From NCBI RefSeq assembly GCF_012295525.1, contig NZ_CP051167.1, forward strand, positions 248,001 through 312,000: a DNA stretch of 64,000 bases, given 5' to 3'. The translations under genes were made by a program, and so were the position numbers. The notes below the pieces were generated by a model. That model made no database searches. It was not told the DNA's origin and saw only the letters and a list, made by a program, of their open reading frames with translations. The DNA comes from Oxynema aestuarii AP17 (lineage in GTDB: Bacteria; Cyanobacteriota; Cyanobacteriia; Cyanobacteriales; Laspinemataceae). This document shows positions 49,132 through 58,969 of the stretch, in pieces (position 1 is the first letter of the stretch; each line of letters begins with the position of its first letter).

Positions 49132-52100
49132 TCAGGGAATCTCTCGAATGGGGATTCCTTCACAAAGATTGCGGTCTTCTTCGCTGATGTTGGTGGAATG
49201 TTCTAAATAGTCATTTAACCAACTACAGGCGCGAATCACCAGATCGTCTAAGTCGAGGTTCCAGACGATGATGTGGTTGTCGGCGCCTGCGGAGGCGATC
49301 GCCATTTTCCCCGCCGGACTGAAGGCGACATCTAACACGCCGGAGGTATGACCTTGGAGGGTTTTGATCAAATTCCCATTGTTCAAACTCCAGAGTTTGA
49401 CGGTGGTATCCCAACTGGCGGAGGCGAGGATTTCGCCGTTGGGGGAAAAACTGACACTTTCGACACTATCGCTATATCCCTGTAGCAGGGTGCGCGGTTC
49501 GCCACCTTCCAAGGGCCACAGCTTGACGGTATTGTCCCAACTGGCGGAGGCGATCGTTTTACCGTCGGGAGAGAAGCTAACGTCGGTCACGTAGGAGTCG
49601 TGACCTGCAATTCCGGAAAAAGTACGCACTAACTTTTTCTGGCGGGTATCCCAGAGTTTAATGGTTTTATCGTCGCTTCCAGAGGCGAGATAGCGTCCGT
49701 TGGGAGAGAAGCTGACGCTGTTGACCCGATCGCCGTGACCTTCCAACGTCGCCAACAAACTCCCATCGACGCCCCAGAGTTTCACGGTACGATCGCGACT
49801 TCCGGAGGCGATCGTTTGACCGTCTGGCGAAAAACTCACCGCATAGACGCGATCGCCGTGAGTGGAAGCCCCGTTACAATCCTCATTCCCTTCATCCTCC
49901 ATACTCGTCACGGGGGATAACGAGACTTCTACCCTTTCCAACTTCGGATCCACCAAGGTTGTTAACAACTCCCCCTGACGATTCCAAACTTTGACCGTGC
50001 AGTCTTGCGAAGCGGTCGCAATCGACTCCCCATCCGGGGAAAACGACACCCCAAACACCCGTTTTTGATGCCCTTGCGCTTCGTTGAGGGTCGTCAGCAA
50101 ATTCCCCTGTCGATCCCACAGCTTCGCCGTATTATCCCAACTCGCCGAGGCGATCGTTTCGCCATCGGGGGCAAAACTGACACTAGAAACGCGACTGTCA
50201 TGACCTTTCAAAACCGTCAACAAACTTCGTCGGTACCGCCACAACCGCACGGTTTTATCGAAACTTCCGGAGGCGAGGGTTTCGCCATCGGGGGCAAAAC
50301 TGACGCTGGTCACGCGACCGCTATGCCCTTTGAGGGTACGAACTAAGGTCCCGTCCAGTTCCCACAGTTTGATCGTGTTGTCGTCGGACGAGGAAGCGAA
50401 CAGATTGCTATTCGGGACGAAAGCGAGGCTGAAAATCTCGCCCTCGTGGGCTTTCCAAATTCTCGGCGGGCGCCCGTCGAGGTGCCAGACCCGAATCATC
50501 TTATCGATCCCCGCAGAAACGATACTTTTGCCATCTTTGGAAAAAGCAACGGCGATCGCCCAATCGTTATGGGGCGGTAAAGTCGTCATCAGCTTACCGT
50601 TGCGGCGCCAGACTTTCACCGTTTTATCGTCGGACGCCGACGCAATCAGTTGACCGTCCGGAGAAAACGTCACCCAGGTAACCGGACCGTCGTGACCGCG
50701 AATTGTTTTGACCAATTGACCGTCAGAACGGCGCCAGAGTTTGATCGTGCGATCGTGACTGGCGGTAGCGACCAGTTCCCCATCCGGAGAAAACGTAACG
50801 CAGTAAACACTATCCTCGTGACCGTCGAGAATCGCCAACAACCTGCCATCTTCAGCATTCCAGAGTTTGACCGTGCGATCGCGACTCGCCGAAGCGATCG
50901 TCTTCCCGTCCGGGGAAAAACTGACGCTGGTGAGGGCTTCGAGATGTCCGGGTAAAAGCAGATGGAGACTCCCGTCCGGCTTCCAAACTCGGATCTCCCC
51001 GTCATTCCCTGCAGAAGCAATTAAATCCCCCCGTGGGGAATAACTCACACTCCAAACTTCGGCGCCGTGACCTTCGAGACGGTTGCGTTCTCGCACGCCA
51101 TAAACCGCTTGTTGCAATGCCGTCGCCACCCGCATTTTAGTTTCCACATCCGGCTGTTTTGCCTGTTTGAACTCCCCCCACGCCCTCAAACTTTCCATGA
51201 GCGCGTCAAATTCCCGATTTAAAACGAAAAGCGCCTCGTTGGCGGCACTCATGGCGATAATTTGCGCCCGTTCTTTTTGAACTTCCAGAAACCGTTTCTG
51301 GACTTCTGCTTGTTGCCAATTGCGGACAGCAAACAAGCTAACAATTGCCAAACCCACCGCTAACACCATCAATCCCTGGCGTTGTTGTTTGAGTTTTTGA
51401 TTGCTCTGTTCGAGTTTGACTTGAGATTGCTTTTTTTCTTCTTCTAAAGCTTTCGCCAAACTGGCTTGAACGCCGAAATCTTTTTCATATTTCTGGCGGA
51501 CGGGATTGACGAGATAATCGTGAACCAACTGATAGCGTTCGGCGGGTTCTTCGTGGTGGAGAAACACCAAGCCGGAACCGACTAAAATTTCGAGAATGAG
51601 GTTGAGCCGTTCTTCTCCCGGCGCCGCTTCGCCGACGATTTCCCCGGAACACACTTGGAGTAATTCTTGTTTAGTTTTGAGGGGGCGAGTGTTTTTGCGA
51701 TCGGTGAGGTTGTAAAGAATTTCCCAAGCAATGCGCTCGTTCTGCGGGCCGCAATCGCGCACGACTTGGACGAGCGATCGCTCGATCAAGGTCGATTTCG
51801 GCGCGCTTCCCAGTTGTCGATAGGCTTTGAGGGTGGTGATTTTATCGTCTTGTAATTGAGCGCCGACCAGTTGCAATTCAATCGGGCGAACTTCTCCGGT
51901 ATCGTCGGCGAGATCGTTGACGAGGGCATCGATCAACTCGGGTTCTAAATAAAACTGCGATCGCCCGCTCAAACTTTCAAAAACTTCAGTGGCTTTTTGC
52001 CGGGAAAAATCTCCGAGATAGTAGCGAATCTCTTTATTGAGAATATCGTTGTTGACGATATCGAATTTTCGCGACCGCTCTAACTCCAATAAATAATGTA

Positions 52101-54273
52101 AAAAATCGATTCTCAACGAAAGAATCACTTTCACAAACGGAACGTCGAGAGCTGTTTTTAAAAAGTCGTAAAATTGCTCGCGAGTTTCGCGGGATTTGAT
52201 CGCGAAAAAAAACTCTTCAAATTGATCGAAAATGAGAATCGTCAGCAAGTTGCGTTCTGCATTTTCGCGCAACTGCCGGACGATCGCCTGCGCTGTCGCG
52301 ACGGGTTCTCCCGTACTGGCGGCGATCGCCAACGCCCCCTCCTCAGAACCGGACCGATCCCCCGCACTCCCCTCCCGACCGAACGCCTCGCCGAGAGTTC
52401 GCGCCAAGGTGCCGACCCAATCGAGATAGGCGGACACGATCGCGGTCAGGGCCAAGCGATCGCCCACCGGACGCTGTTCGAGGGCCGGAACCAATCCCGC
52501 TTTGACCAAGGACGATTTACCGACCCCGGACTGACCGTAAAGAATCGTTAACTTGCGATCGGCCCGGCTCATCCGTTCGCACAGCCGTTCTACATCCTGC
52601 TGGCGTCCGGCGGCGGCAATTTCTTGAGAGGGAAATCGAAACTCATTACCCTGCAACGAAGCCCAGGACGGGCGATAACCGCCAGCCGTCCCGGTTTGGG
52701 AAGGTTGGAGTTGTCCGGCGCCGATAAAGGCGCGAAACCCGTAAAGGGTCTCGATCGCCCGTTGTTCTTGTTTGATCCGAAAAGCCTGCAAATATTCACC
52801 ACGTTGGAAATACAGCGATCGCAATTCGTTCAAAATCTCCACGTGCAAGCCCGGATCTTCCGACGGAACGCTCACCTGACGGGCGAGTTTCAAATGACGC
52901 AAGGCTTCGGCTTGGCGAATCCGGAAAAAGCGCACCAAGGCGTTACTATCGCCGGAAATCGGCGATTTTTGTAAAGCCTGCCCCAGCAAAAAGAAATACA
53001 GCCCCCGTTCGCTGCCGATCGCCTCGGCGACGGGCGCCAGGGTATCGATCGCGCTGGCCGCTTGCAGGCGGCAAAGTTCCCAATCCCCGCGAACCCGGGC
53101 GACTTGCGCCAAAAAACCGTAATCGCGCGCCAGTTGCACCGGATCGTTGGCGTGGAGGTCGAGGGCATATTGCGCCAACTGTTCCAACTCGTCCCACGCT
53201 TCCAACTCTCGCAACACTTGTCCCAACGGGGTCAAATATTGCGCCACTAAATCGAAACGTTCCGCCTCGTGAAAGACCGATAACGCCTCTTGGAAATAAT
53301 CTCGGGCGCTTTCCCAGTGTTGGCGTTCTCGGACACGATTCTCCTCCGGAGACGTTCCGCGAACCAGTTCGGCCCGACGGGCATATAACAAGCCCAAGTA
53401 AAATAAAACGGTCCCGTGACATTCCGGCGTTCCCGGCGGTGACAGGCCCCGATCGCCTTCCCGGTAGTTCTCACTCGGTCGTTCTCCCGCCTCGCAGATC
53501 GCCAAACTCTTCTGATAGGCGATCTCTGCCGTGTCGAGGCGGTCTTGGCAAAAGTCGTCAAACCCTCGCAGAAACTCGACTTGAGCGCGTAAATCCGTTT
53601 CTAGGTCGATCCCGCGCCATTCTAAATCTTTGAGGGCAAATTCGACCTCGCCACGGGCGATCGCCTCGATCGGTCGGGCGATCGTCCAATTTCTGCCGAA
53701 ATCCGCACCGCCAATTTGTAAAATTTTCCCGAGGCGATCGCGGGTTTCGCCACGCAAAAAGGCGAGTAATTCGGCACTGGAGAGTTCAAATTTAATCGAG
53801 GTCGCCGCCCAACTTTTAAAATCCGGCGCGAAGCGGATCGCCGTCGCTAACAGATCTTCGTTGACCCACAAAATCAGTGGAAAGGGGAAGTTTTTACGAA
53901 ATTCTTCCCGCATCTGATTGGTGGAAATCAGCAACGATTCGAGGGCGATCGCCGACTCCAACCCCAAAATCATTAAGCCGAGGGGCTTGCGATCGCCCAG
54001 GAATTCGGCGATCGTCGTGTAGAGGGTGGTAACGGTATTCGGTAAAACTAAGCTCTCAAGGGGTTTGTCCGGAATCTGCGGATCGTCGCGACACAGTGTT
54101 TCTAATTGGGCGATCGCGCGCGATCGCAAAAAGCTGTAGTTACAGCGCATCAAAATCAAGGCAAACTGCCCTTGAGACAGGGCGATCGCCCGAACGGACG
54201 TGTGTAAAGAACGCTCGTTATAAGCGTCGCTCTCAAGAGCGTATGGCGAATCAGTCTTGACACCCTCCCCCAC
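49132..54273 (-). CDS. Giant nSTAND NTPase with TPR-like N-terminus and 14 WD40 repeats
   Basis: 1713 residues. An N-terminal domain (about 30-200: LILMRCNYSFLRSRAIAQLE, LGLMILGLESAIALESLLIS) resembles a conserved cyanobacterial nucleotide-free ATPase-like region. TPR-like helices follow at 200-520. A STAND NTPase core has Walker A LYGQSGVGKSSL near residue 575 and Walker B LTILIFDQFEEF near 680. A single hydrophobic helix lies at about 970-990 with coiled coil on both sides. Fourteen WD40 repeats (about 1065-1690; SVSFSPDGKTIASAS...VKLW) suggest two seven-bladed propellers. Proteins of this plan are signalling or antiphage sensors. The GTG start lies within the end of an IS607-type element, so the native start may be lost. 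Confidence 0.9.
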   Translation of the reverse strand: MGEGVKTDSPYALESDAYNERSLHTSVRAIALSQGQFALILMRCNYSFLRSRAIAQLETLCRDDPQIPDKPLESLVLPNTVTTLYTTIAEFLGDRKPLGLMILGLESAIALESLLISTNQMREEFRKNFPFPLILWVNEDLLATAIRFAPDFKSWAATSIKFELSSAELLAFLRGETRDRLGKILQIGGADFGRNWTIARPIEAIARGEVEFALKDLEWRGIDLETDLRAQVEFLRGFDDFCQDRLDTAEIAYQKSLAICEAGERPSENYREGDRGLSPPGTPECHGTVLFYLGLLYARRAELVRGTSPEENRVRERQHWESARDYFQEALSVFHEAERFDLVAQYLTPLGQVLRELEAWDELEQLAQYALDLHANDPVQLARDYGFLAQVARVRGDWELCRLQAASAIDTLAPVAEAIGSERGLYFFLLGQALQKSPISGDSNALVRFFRIRQAEALRHLKLARQVSVPSEDPGLHVEILNELRSLYFQRGEYLQAFRIKQEQRAIETLYGFRAFIGAGQLQPSQTGTAGGYRPSWASLQGNEFRFPSQEIAAAGRQQDVERLCERMSRADRKLTILYGQSGVGKSSLVKAGLVPALEQRPVGDRLALTAIVSAYLDWVGTLARTLGEAFGREGSAGDRSGSEEGALAIAASTGEPVATAQAIVRQLRENAERNLLTILIFDQFEEFFFAIKSRETREQFYDFLKTALDVPFVKVILSLRIDFLHYLLELERSRKFDIVNNDILNKEIRYYLGDFSRQKATEVFESLSGRSQFYLEPELIDALVNDLADDTGEVRPIELQLVGAQLQDDKITTLKAYRQLGSAPKSTLIERSLVQVVRDCGPQNERIAWEILYNLTDRKNTRPLKTKQELLQVCSGEIVGEAAPGEERLNLILEILVGSGLVFLHHEEPAERYQLVHDYLVNPVRQKYEKDFGVQASLAKALEEEKKQSQVKLEQSNQKLKQQRQGLMVLAVGLAIVSLFAVRNWQQAEVQKRFLEVQKERAQIIAMSAANEALFVLNREFDALMESLRAWGEFKQAKQPDVETKMRVATALQQAVYGVRERNRLEGHGAEVWSVSYSPRGDLIASAGNDGEIRVWKPDGSLHLLLPGHLEALTSVSFSPDGKTIASASRDRTVKLWNAEDGRLLAILDGHEDSVYCVTFSPDGELVATASHDRTIKLWRRSDGQLVKTIRGHDGPVTWVTFSPDGQLIASASDDKTVKVWRRNGKLMTTLPPHNDWAIAVAFSKDGKSIVSAGIDKMIRVWHLDGRPPRIWKAHEGEIFSLAFVPNSNLFASSSDDNTIKLWELDGTLVRTLKGHSGRVTSVSFAPDGETLASGSFDKTVRLWRYRRSLLTVLKGHDSRVSSVSFAPDGETIASASWDNTAKLWDRQGNLLTTLNEAQGHQKRVFGVSFSPDGESIATASQDCTVKVWNRQGELLTTLVDPKLERVEVSLSPVTSMEDEGNEDCNGASTHGDRVYAVSFSPDGQTIASGSRDRTVKLWGVDGSLLATLEGHGDRVNSVSFSPNGRYLASGSDDKTIKLWDTRQKKLVRTFSGIAGHDSYVTDVSFSPDGKTIASASWDNTVKLWPLEGGEPRTLLQGYSDSVESVSFSPNGEILASASWDTTVKLWSLNNGNLIKTLQGHTSGVLDVAFSPAGKMAIASAGADNHIIVWNLDLDDLVIRACSWLNDYLEHSTNISEEDRNLCEGIPIREIP

Positions 54274-55207
54274 TTAAGCCATCTCGCTACGCTTAATATC
54301 TTTCAAGTGGGCGATTCCAGTCCCTCGCGACACTGGTTTTCTGCTTCCTCCCGTGCCAACTAGAGCATCGTGACCGACACTCCCCGTCGCTTCCAGTCCA
54401 CAGACATTTTCAGCCACGCTATGCCCTAGCGCAGAAATTCCACGATTTCTAATTTCCTGACTTGCCGCTACATCTCTGGTGGTGATATATCCACATTCAT
54501 TGCAGCAGTGAACTCTCAGATCCAGGGTTTCCTTCCCCGTATATCCGCCACAGTTAGGACAAGTCTGACTCGTCCCGTTTCTATCCACTCTAGCAAAACA
54601 CACACCCCGTTTCCAACACACCCACTCTAAGATCTCCACAAACTGACCGAAGCCCGCATCGGCACCGTGTTTTGACAGCATTCCTCTCTGCCACGAGACC
54701 ACGTCGATCTCTTCGACAAACAACATACCTACCGCTCTCTTATTTTTGGTGTGACCTGGGGTTCAAAATCAATTTTGAAGGCAATATACCAGTCCCCTGC
54801 TCGTTTACTCATCGTGACGTTTTTGGGATGGACTGGCGGTAACTGTTCGTGGCTTCTTACCCAACCGATCCGAGGTAGCTTCATCCAATCACCGGAAACT
54901 TTAATGCTTCCTTCCAGGTAAAAACTCTCTTTGACATTCTTTTTCTTAAACTTGGGGAAACCTGTTCCTTTGACTTGCCCAACTCGCTTAACCGCTTTAT
55001 TGAGGTGACACAACGCTTCTTGAGGGCTACATTTGGAAACCTTATAGTACCAAGGATTCTGACTTTTTACCTCGGCGACTCATCTCTTGTGTAAGTCTAT
55101 AGCACTCGGGAGTTTACCTCCGGCTTCTAATGTTTCCTTACAGGTAGCGAGTCCCCAATTCCAAACGTTTCGAGCTACAAGGAGCGTGTTTCGCCATCAG
55201 CGTTCGT
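54274..55207 (-). pseudogene. tnpB: tnpB (RNA-guided nuclease) remnant of IS607-type element 1
   Basis: Three pieces. The beginning (about 55207-55050) reads LVARNVWNWGLATCKETLEA, GGKLPSAIDLHKR and a stop before VAEVKSQNPWYYKVSKCSPQ. Residues at 55013-54729 give GTGFPKFKKKNVKESFYLEG and MSKRAGDWYIAFKIDFEP, then stop. The last piece (54726-54274) has FARVDRNGTSQTCPNCGG, HCCNECGYITTRDVAASQEI, the zinc ribbon and third RuvC Asp. The region with the first two RuvC acidic residues is deleted, so it cannot cut DNA. Confidence 0.8.
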
Positions 55208-55234
55208 TTTCAGTTATTTAAGTCTAGCTTGGTC

Positions 55235-55837
55235 TTAAAGCTTTTCACTAATTTTTTTTAACTCCTCAACTATTTTTTTGTTCTTGCCACTTCGGCTACC
55301 ATAAAGACGAGCCGAAAACACGTTAATGATTTCTAACACATCGTTGGCTAAGTCTTCCTCAGAACTGGCATCCTCAGTCCGATTTATAATCACAATCTCT
55401 ACACCAAACTGCTCGCAGATGCTGAACACAAGTTCAGCCCCGAATCTAAGTAACCTATCCTTATGGGTCAGAACCAGTCTGTCGATTTCACCCGATGTGA
55501 TTAACCTCAGAAGACGCTTTAACCCACGCTTACTGTAATTCATCCCAGAGCCTAAGTCTTGGATAATCTCATGCTCCCAACCATTTTGAGCGCAGAACAA
55601 TTCAATAATTTCCTTTTGACGTTCTAGGTCTTGTTTCTGGTCGTGGCTACTGACTCGTGCATAACCGATTGTGTATGCTCTATGAGGTTCAACCCCGAGC
55701 AATTGAGACATAGAGTATCTCCGGTGTCCCGACGCCGTGCGCTCAGGGATTAATTTCCCTTCCGATTCCCAACGTCTTAACGTCGATGGTGATACTCCTT
55801 TGATTTTTGCTGCTTCGGAAATACTAAACTTACTCAT
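55235..55837 (-). CDS. tnpA: IS607-family serine recombinase (TnpA)
   Basis: A complete 200-residue recombinase. Residues 1-45 form a MerR-like helix-turn-helix (SISEAAKIKGVSPSTLRRWE, then GHRRY). The resolvase domain begins at YTIGYARVSSHDQKQDLERQ with Ser63 as nucleophile, followed by GSGMNYSKRGLKRLL and LVLTHKDRLLRFGAELVF. All usual catalytic arginines appear present. It would catalyse excision and integration of the element and could still act on the partner at 57590-59470. ATG start with normal spacing. Confidence 0.93.
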   Translation of the reverse strand: MSKFSISEAAKIKGVSPSTLRRWESEGKLIPERTASGHRRYSMSQLLGVEPHRAYTIGYARVSSHDQKQDLERQKEIIELFCAQNGWEHEIIQDLGSGMNYSKRGLKRLLRLITSGEIDRLVLTHKDRLLRFGAELVFSICEQFGVEIVIINRTEDASSEEDLANDVLEIINVFSARLYGSRSGKNKKIVEELKKISEKL

Positions 55838-56089
55838 GATTTGATTATAGCCTAAAAAATGAGTAAGTTTAAAACATTTTAGTGATAAATTTAAACCCTG
55901 TCTCCAGCCCTTGGCTGGGTAGAGAGGAAAAACACACTAGCTCTGGGGTTGTTCCCTCAACGAGATCGGGGGATCTCCAGATCGATCGCTATTCTGGCCC
56001 ATGCCGATCCCCCCTGGGACGATCGCGATCGCAATCCCGGCGATTCTCCATTGTGGTTCCACCGATCCCCGAGAACTTCACCATCGCTC

Positions 56090-57463
56090 CTAACGGCTCA
56101 TTTGCCAATTTTTAAACTTAGGCGCTTCCGCTAACGCCGGATTGATCCAATACCAACGCCCCTCGGGGTCGCGATATTCAAATAAAAACATACTGCGTAA
56201 CAAGATTTGATAATGTTCGTCCCCCTGAACGCTACGATTTTCCAAGGCTTCAAATAACAACGCCCACTCGTCATCGCTAATCGCCGCGATCAAATCGTCG
56301 CGATGTTCTTTGATCACGTTTTCCAAACACATCCGCGAAATCGGCGGATCTTGTTGTTGCAAACAGCTATATAAAAACCCGAGCAAGTTGCGCGGATGAC
56401 CGCCACTGACCCGACAGAGGCGATCGAGGGTGTCCCGGGAATCGAATACCTCGTCGATCAACTCTAAATGCCGTTCCGGGGCAATTTCTGGAAACGCCCG
56501 AGCCAGCACCATGTGGCGCAGCAAGTTCATCCCCTTTTGAAAATCTTGACCCTCGCGCGACTGCACCGGAACCATCGGCAATACTTTCGGTTTGACTCCG
56601 AAACGACTGGTTAAGCGACCGAAATCGTTGGAGAAAATTAACGATAGCGGAATCGTGTAGACCACGTGACAGTTGAGGCGCCGGAGCTGTTCGCCGCGAT
56701 CGACAAATAAGTATTCCGGCTGGGTCCGTCCGGAGGGTTTCGGCGAACTGTCTACCCGATCTAAGTTATCGACAATCACCACTAATCCTTTTTTCCCCTG
56801 CCCTTTGAGTAAAGCATTGGCCGGATCGAGCAGTTCGCTATTAATCGCTTCGAGAATATTGTTGGTACGCGGTTCTAAATACTGGCGCAATTGATGGCGG
56901 ATTTTGGGACTGTGACGGGCCCGGGCCGTAATCGAACCGATGCCCCCCGGCAAGGAAAAGCCGACTTCGCCTTCGCTCGTGGCACTGAAGGTTCCGACGC
57001 CGGGAATGGCGGCTTCGCCTTTGAGTTCGATGGGAGTTTGTAAAAACTGGGCGGCTTCCTGGAGTAAGTTTTTAAAGCCGCGCGGTTGCACGGAAATATC
57101 GATTTTTTCCAAGCTTTCCGAGACTTGGCGGGCGATACTGAGCAAAATTTCGGTGATATCGACATCGGCCATATCGAGGTCTTGGGAGGACTCGAAGTAG
57201 ACGACGTGGAATCCTTGTTGTTGCAGTTCGTTTTTCAGTCGGAAGAGTTCGGTGGATTTCCCGCAACCGATATGTCCGGTGAACAGTTGACAGGTGGGGT
57301 CGTCCCCGGAGAGTAGGGAAATGGTGCGACCCAATTCGCGAATGATATTCCCCCCCCGAACGGAAGAAAAATCGATGTAGTATTTGCGATCTTCCTCGTT
57401 GGTCATGTCGAGGGTTTTGCTGGGATTGCAGGCTTTGAAAAATCTCGGTAAATCTAAGTTCAT
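56090..57463 (-). CDS. P-loop ATPase, likely partner of the WD40 giant
   Basis: A 457-residue ATPase: start MNLDLPRFFKACNPSKTLDM, then YYIDFSSVRGGNIIRELGRT, Walker A GHIGCGKST (63-71), Walker B GLVVIVDNLDRVD (226-238), and a later CHVVYTIPLSLIF with sensor-type features. The C-terminal third carries HPRNLLGFLYSCLQQ, a sensor-2-like arginine region, and a winged-helix-like end (YWINPALAEAPKFKNWQM). It is an AAA/STAND-type ATPase of a group I remember beside WD40/nSTAND genes in cyanobacteria. It was probably contiguous with the WD40 gene before the IS607 insertion. Biochemical role unknown; sensing or defence is an inference. Confidence 0.85.
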   Translation of the reverse strand: MNLDLPRFFKACNPSKTLDMTNEEDRKYYIDFSSVRGGNIIRELGRTISLLSGDDPTCQLFTGHIGCGKSTELFRLKNELQQQGFHVVYFESSQDLDMADVDITEILLSIARQVSESLEKIDISVQPRGFKNLLQEAAQFLQTPIELKGEAAIPGVGTFSATSEGEVGFSLPGGIGSITARARHSPKIRHQLRQYLEPRTNNILEAINSELLDPANALLKGQGKKGLVVIVDNLDRVDSSPKPSGRTQPEYLFVDRGEQLRRLNCHVVYTIPLSLIFSNDFGRLTSRFGVKPKVLPMVPVQSREGQDFQKGMNLLRHMVLARAFPEIAPERHLELIDEVFDSRDTLDRLCRVSGGHPRNLLGFLYSCLQQQDPPISRMCLENVIKEHRDDLIAAISDDEWALLFEALENRSVQGDEHYQILLRSMFLFEYRDPEGRWYWINPALAEAPKFKNWQMSR

Positions 57464-57623
57464 CTCAATGTTGACGGCTGATCTGGAGATCGGGGTAGAC
57501 CCGGGACAGGATGCTTTTACTTTTCTTGGTCGATGGTTTCAGGATAGTTAACCAAAATATAGTCAGATATAAACAAGACATGGATTCTATTTCAAAAATC
57601 CCCTTCATTTTGGCTTTGAGAGA

Positions 57624-58969
57624 TTAATTCTCATAATCGTGAACTACGCACCTCTCTATCCCATAGCCCATAAAGGCATTTGAGAATGCTTTTCTTAAGA
57701 TATTATAGGAACCTAAAATATCCGCTTGGCACAATAATCCTGTATCAGTCCGGTAAAGACCTCTTTGGATTCTTTTTCCCGTAAACTTGGGAATTTCTAC
57801 TGTTTCTCCATAAACGGGAAGCGGATCTAAGTTGAAAAAGTTCGACTGGCTGGTATAACTCTCTTCAGTTAGAACCACTTTAATCCCTACTAATTGACAT
57901 TTATAGGTCAACATTTCAATCAGACGGTTGAAAGGAATTCCCACAAAGTTTTGGTTGTTAACTTTCCCCATCTTGGCATTTTGTTTCCACCCCTCATTTT
58001 TGCCAATGACTAAAGTAGTAATATTTTTATCAAGCAGTAGATTGACCAGATAACGGCTGGCTCGATGGAGATAGTTCTCCACTTTTTGATTTCGGCATCG
58101 AGTCAGACGCTGGATTCTCTTAGAGGTGGGTCGATTTCCTTTTAATTGGGATTGGAGAAAGGCTTTTCGTTTATTGTAGAATTGATTCAGGCTTTTTAAG
58201 GGTCGCAGGTACATAAACGCACTCCCTGTTTTTTTGATATTAAAGTGTGCGTTTATGTACCTGCGACTGCCATTTATCAACAGAGGAACAAAGTCCGGTT
58301 GATTAGAAGTTACAGCCATTAAAACATCTACACCTAAATCCACACTAGCGATCCATTCATTGGATTTTAATGTTGGTTCTACTTCTTCATAAATAACCTC
58401 AATGATATAACAATCGCATCGAGGAACGATTCTCACCTCCACTACTTTTTCGGCTACAGAAGTCTCCAAATTTGGGTTTTTGAGCATTTGATTTTACCTT
58501 GTTTTAAAGCCACTTTACTTAGAGCCTGTTTCACGTACACCAATAAGTGACGACCTTTCTGACTGTTTTTATATTTGGGAATTTTCGGGTTGACTAAAAA
58601 CTTCTCCTTGTTGACTTTGTAGGCTTGATTGGCGGCAAAAAAGGATTGCCAGTTTTTGTCTAATCCTCGTAACACCTGTTGAGAGACTTTAGCTGGTAAA
58701 GCGCGATATTGCTCCGTCTTCTGCATTAATTTATCCATCCGGTTATAGTTCAAGTAACCATGACCATAAATAAAGTTTTGACGGATTAGATAATTAGCCG
58801 CATTGTAGAGATTTTTGGAATGCCATGATAACTCATCGATCTCATCCCAAAACCTATGACCTTTTTTGATTATATGTCTTTCGACTAATTTCACTAGCGT
58901 TCCTTTAATTCGGCAATGATTTTTTCGGTTTTCCGTTTCGAGCGTCTTCATCCATAAAGACGAGAACAA
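57624..58969 (-). pseudogene. tnpB: tnpB of IS607-type element 2, split by a frameshift and carrying a palindromic insert
   Basis: The N-terminal part (58454-58969) reads HSKNLYNAANYLIRQNFIYG, VSQQVLRGLDKNWQSFFAAN and VNPKIPKYKNSQKGRH. Near 58465-58485 the frame shifts by one base and the rest (57624-58487) continues as EKVVEVRIVPRCDCYIIEVI, EWIASVDLGVDVLMAVTSNQ (RuvC I Asp), TTLVIGKNEGWKQN (RuvC II Glu), EESYTSQSNFF, FTGKRIQRGLYRTDTGLLCQ and QADILGSYNILRKAF (RuvC III Asp). All three catalytic acids remain. A 63-bp palindromic insert sits at 58206-58268. A programmed frameshift cannot be excluded but is not supported by a slippery site I can see. Confidence 0.8.
58202..58268. repeat. 63-bp palindromic insertion carried in frame inside tnpB
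   Basis: A perfect 21-bp inverted repeat (arms 58202-58222 and 58247-58267, starting GTCGCAGGTACATAAACGCA) surrounds a 24-nt loop. In the protein it interrupts the otherwise constant NG-RPLKSLNQFYNKRKA segment: 21 residues (SRRYINAHFNIKKTGSAFMY and L) stand between NG and RPLK. Removing 58206-58268 restores the motif. The insert has no stop in this frame. Confidence 0.85.

Larger units (their letters stand above)
54250..55860 (-). mobile_element. IS607-type element 1 (serine recombinase intact, tnpB decayed)
   Basis: A serine recombinase gene (55235-55837) is followed by a broken tnpB (54274-55207) in the usual IS607 order. The right end probably lies near 54250-54260, where GGGAGGGTGTCAA, a common end of cyanobacterial TnpB elements, meets the WD40 gene. 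Outer bounds are approximate since IS607 makes no target duplication. The element separates the WD40 gene from the ATPase gene at 56090. Confidence 0.65.

Noticed and set aside
49223-51020. Several frames of 60-116 codons across the WD40 region
   Set aside because: Out-of-frame shadows of the repeated WD40 coding DNA.
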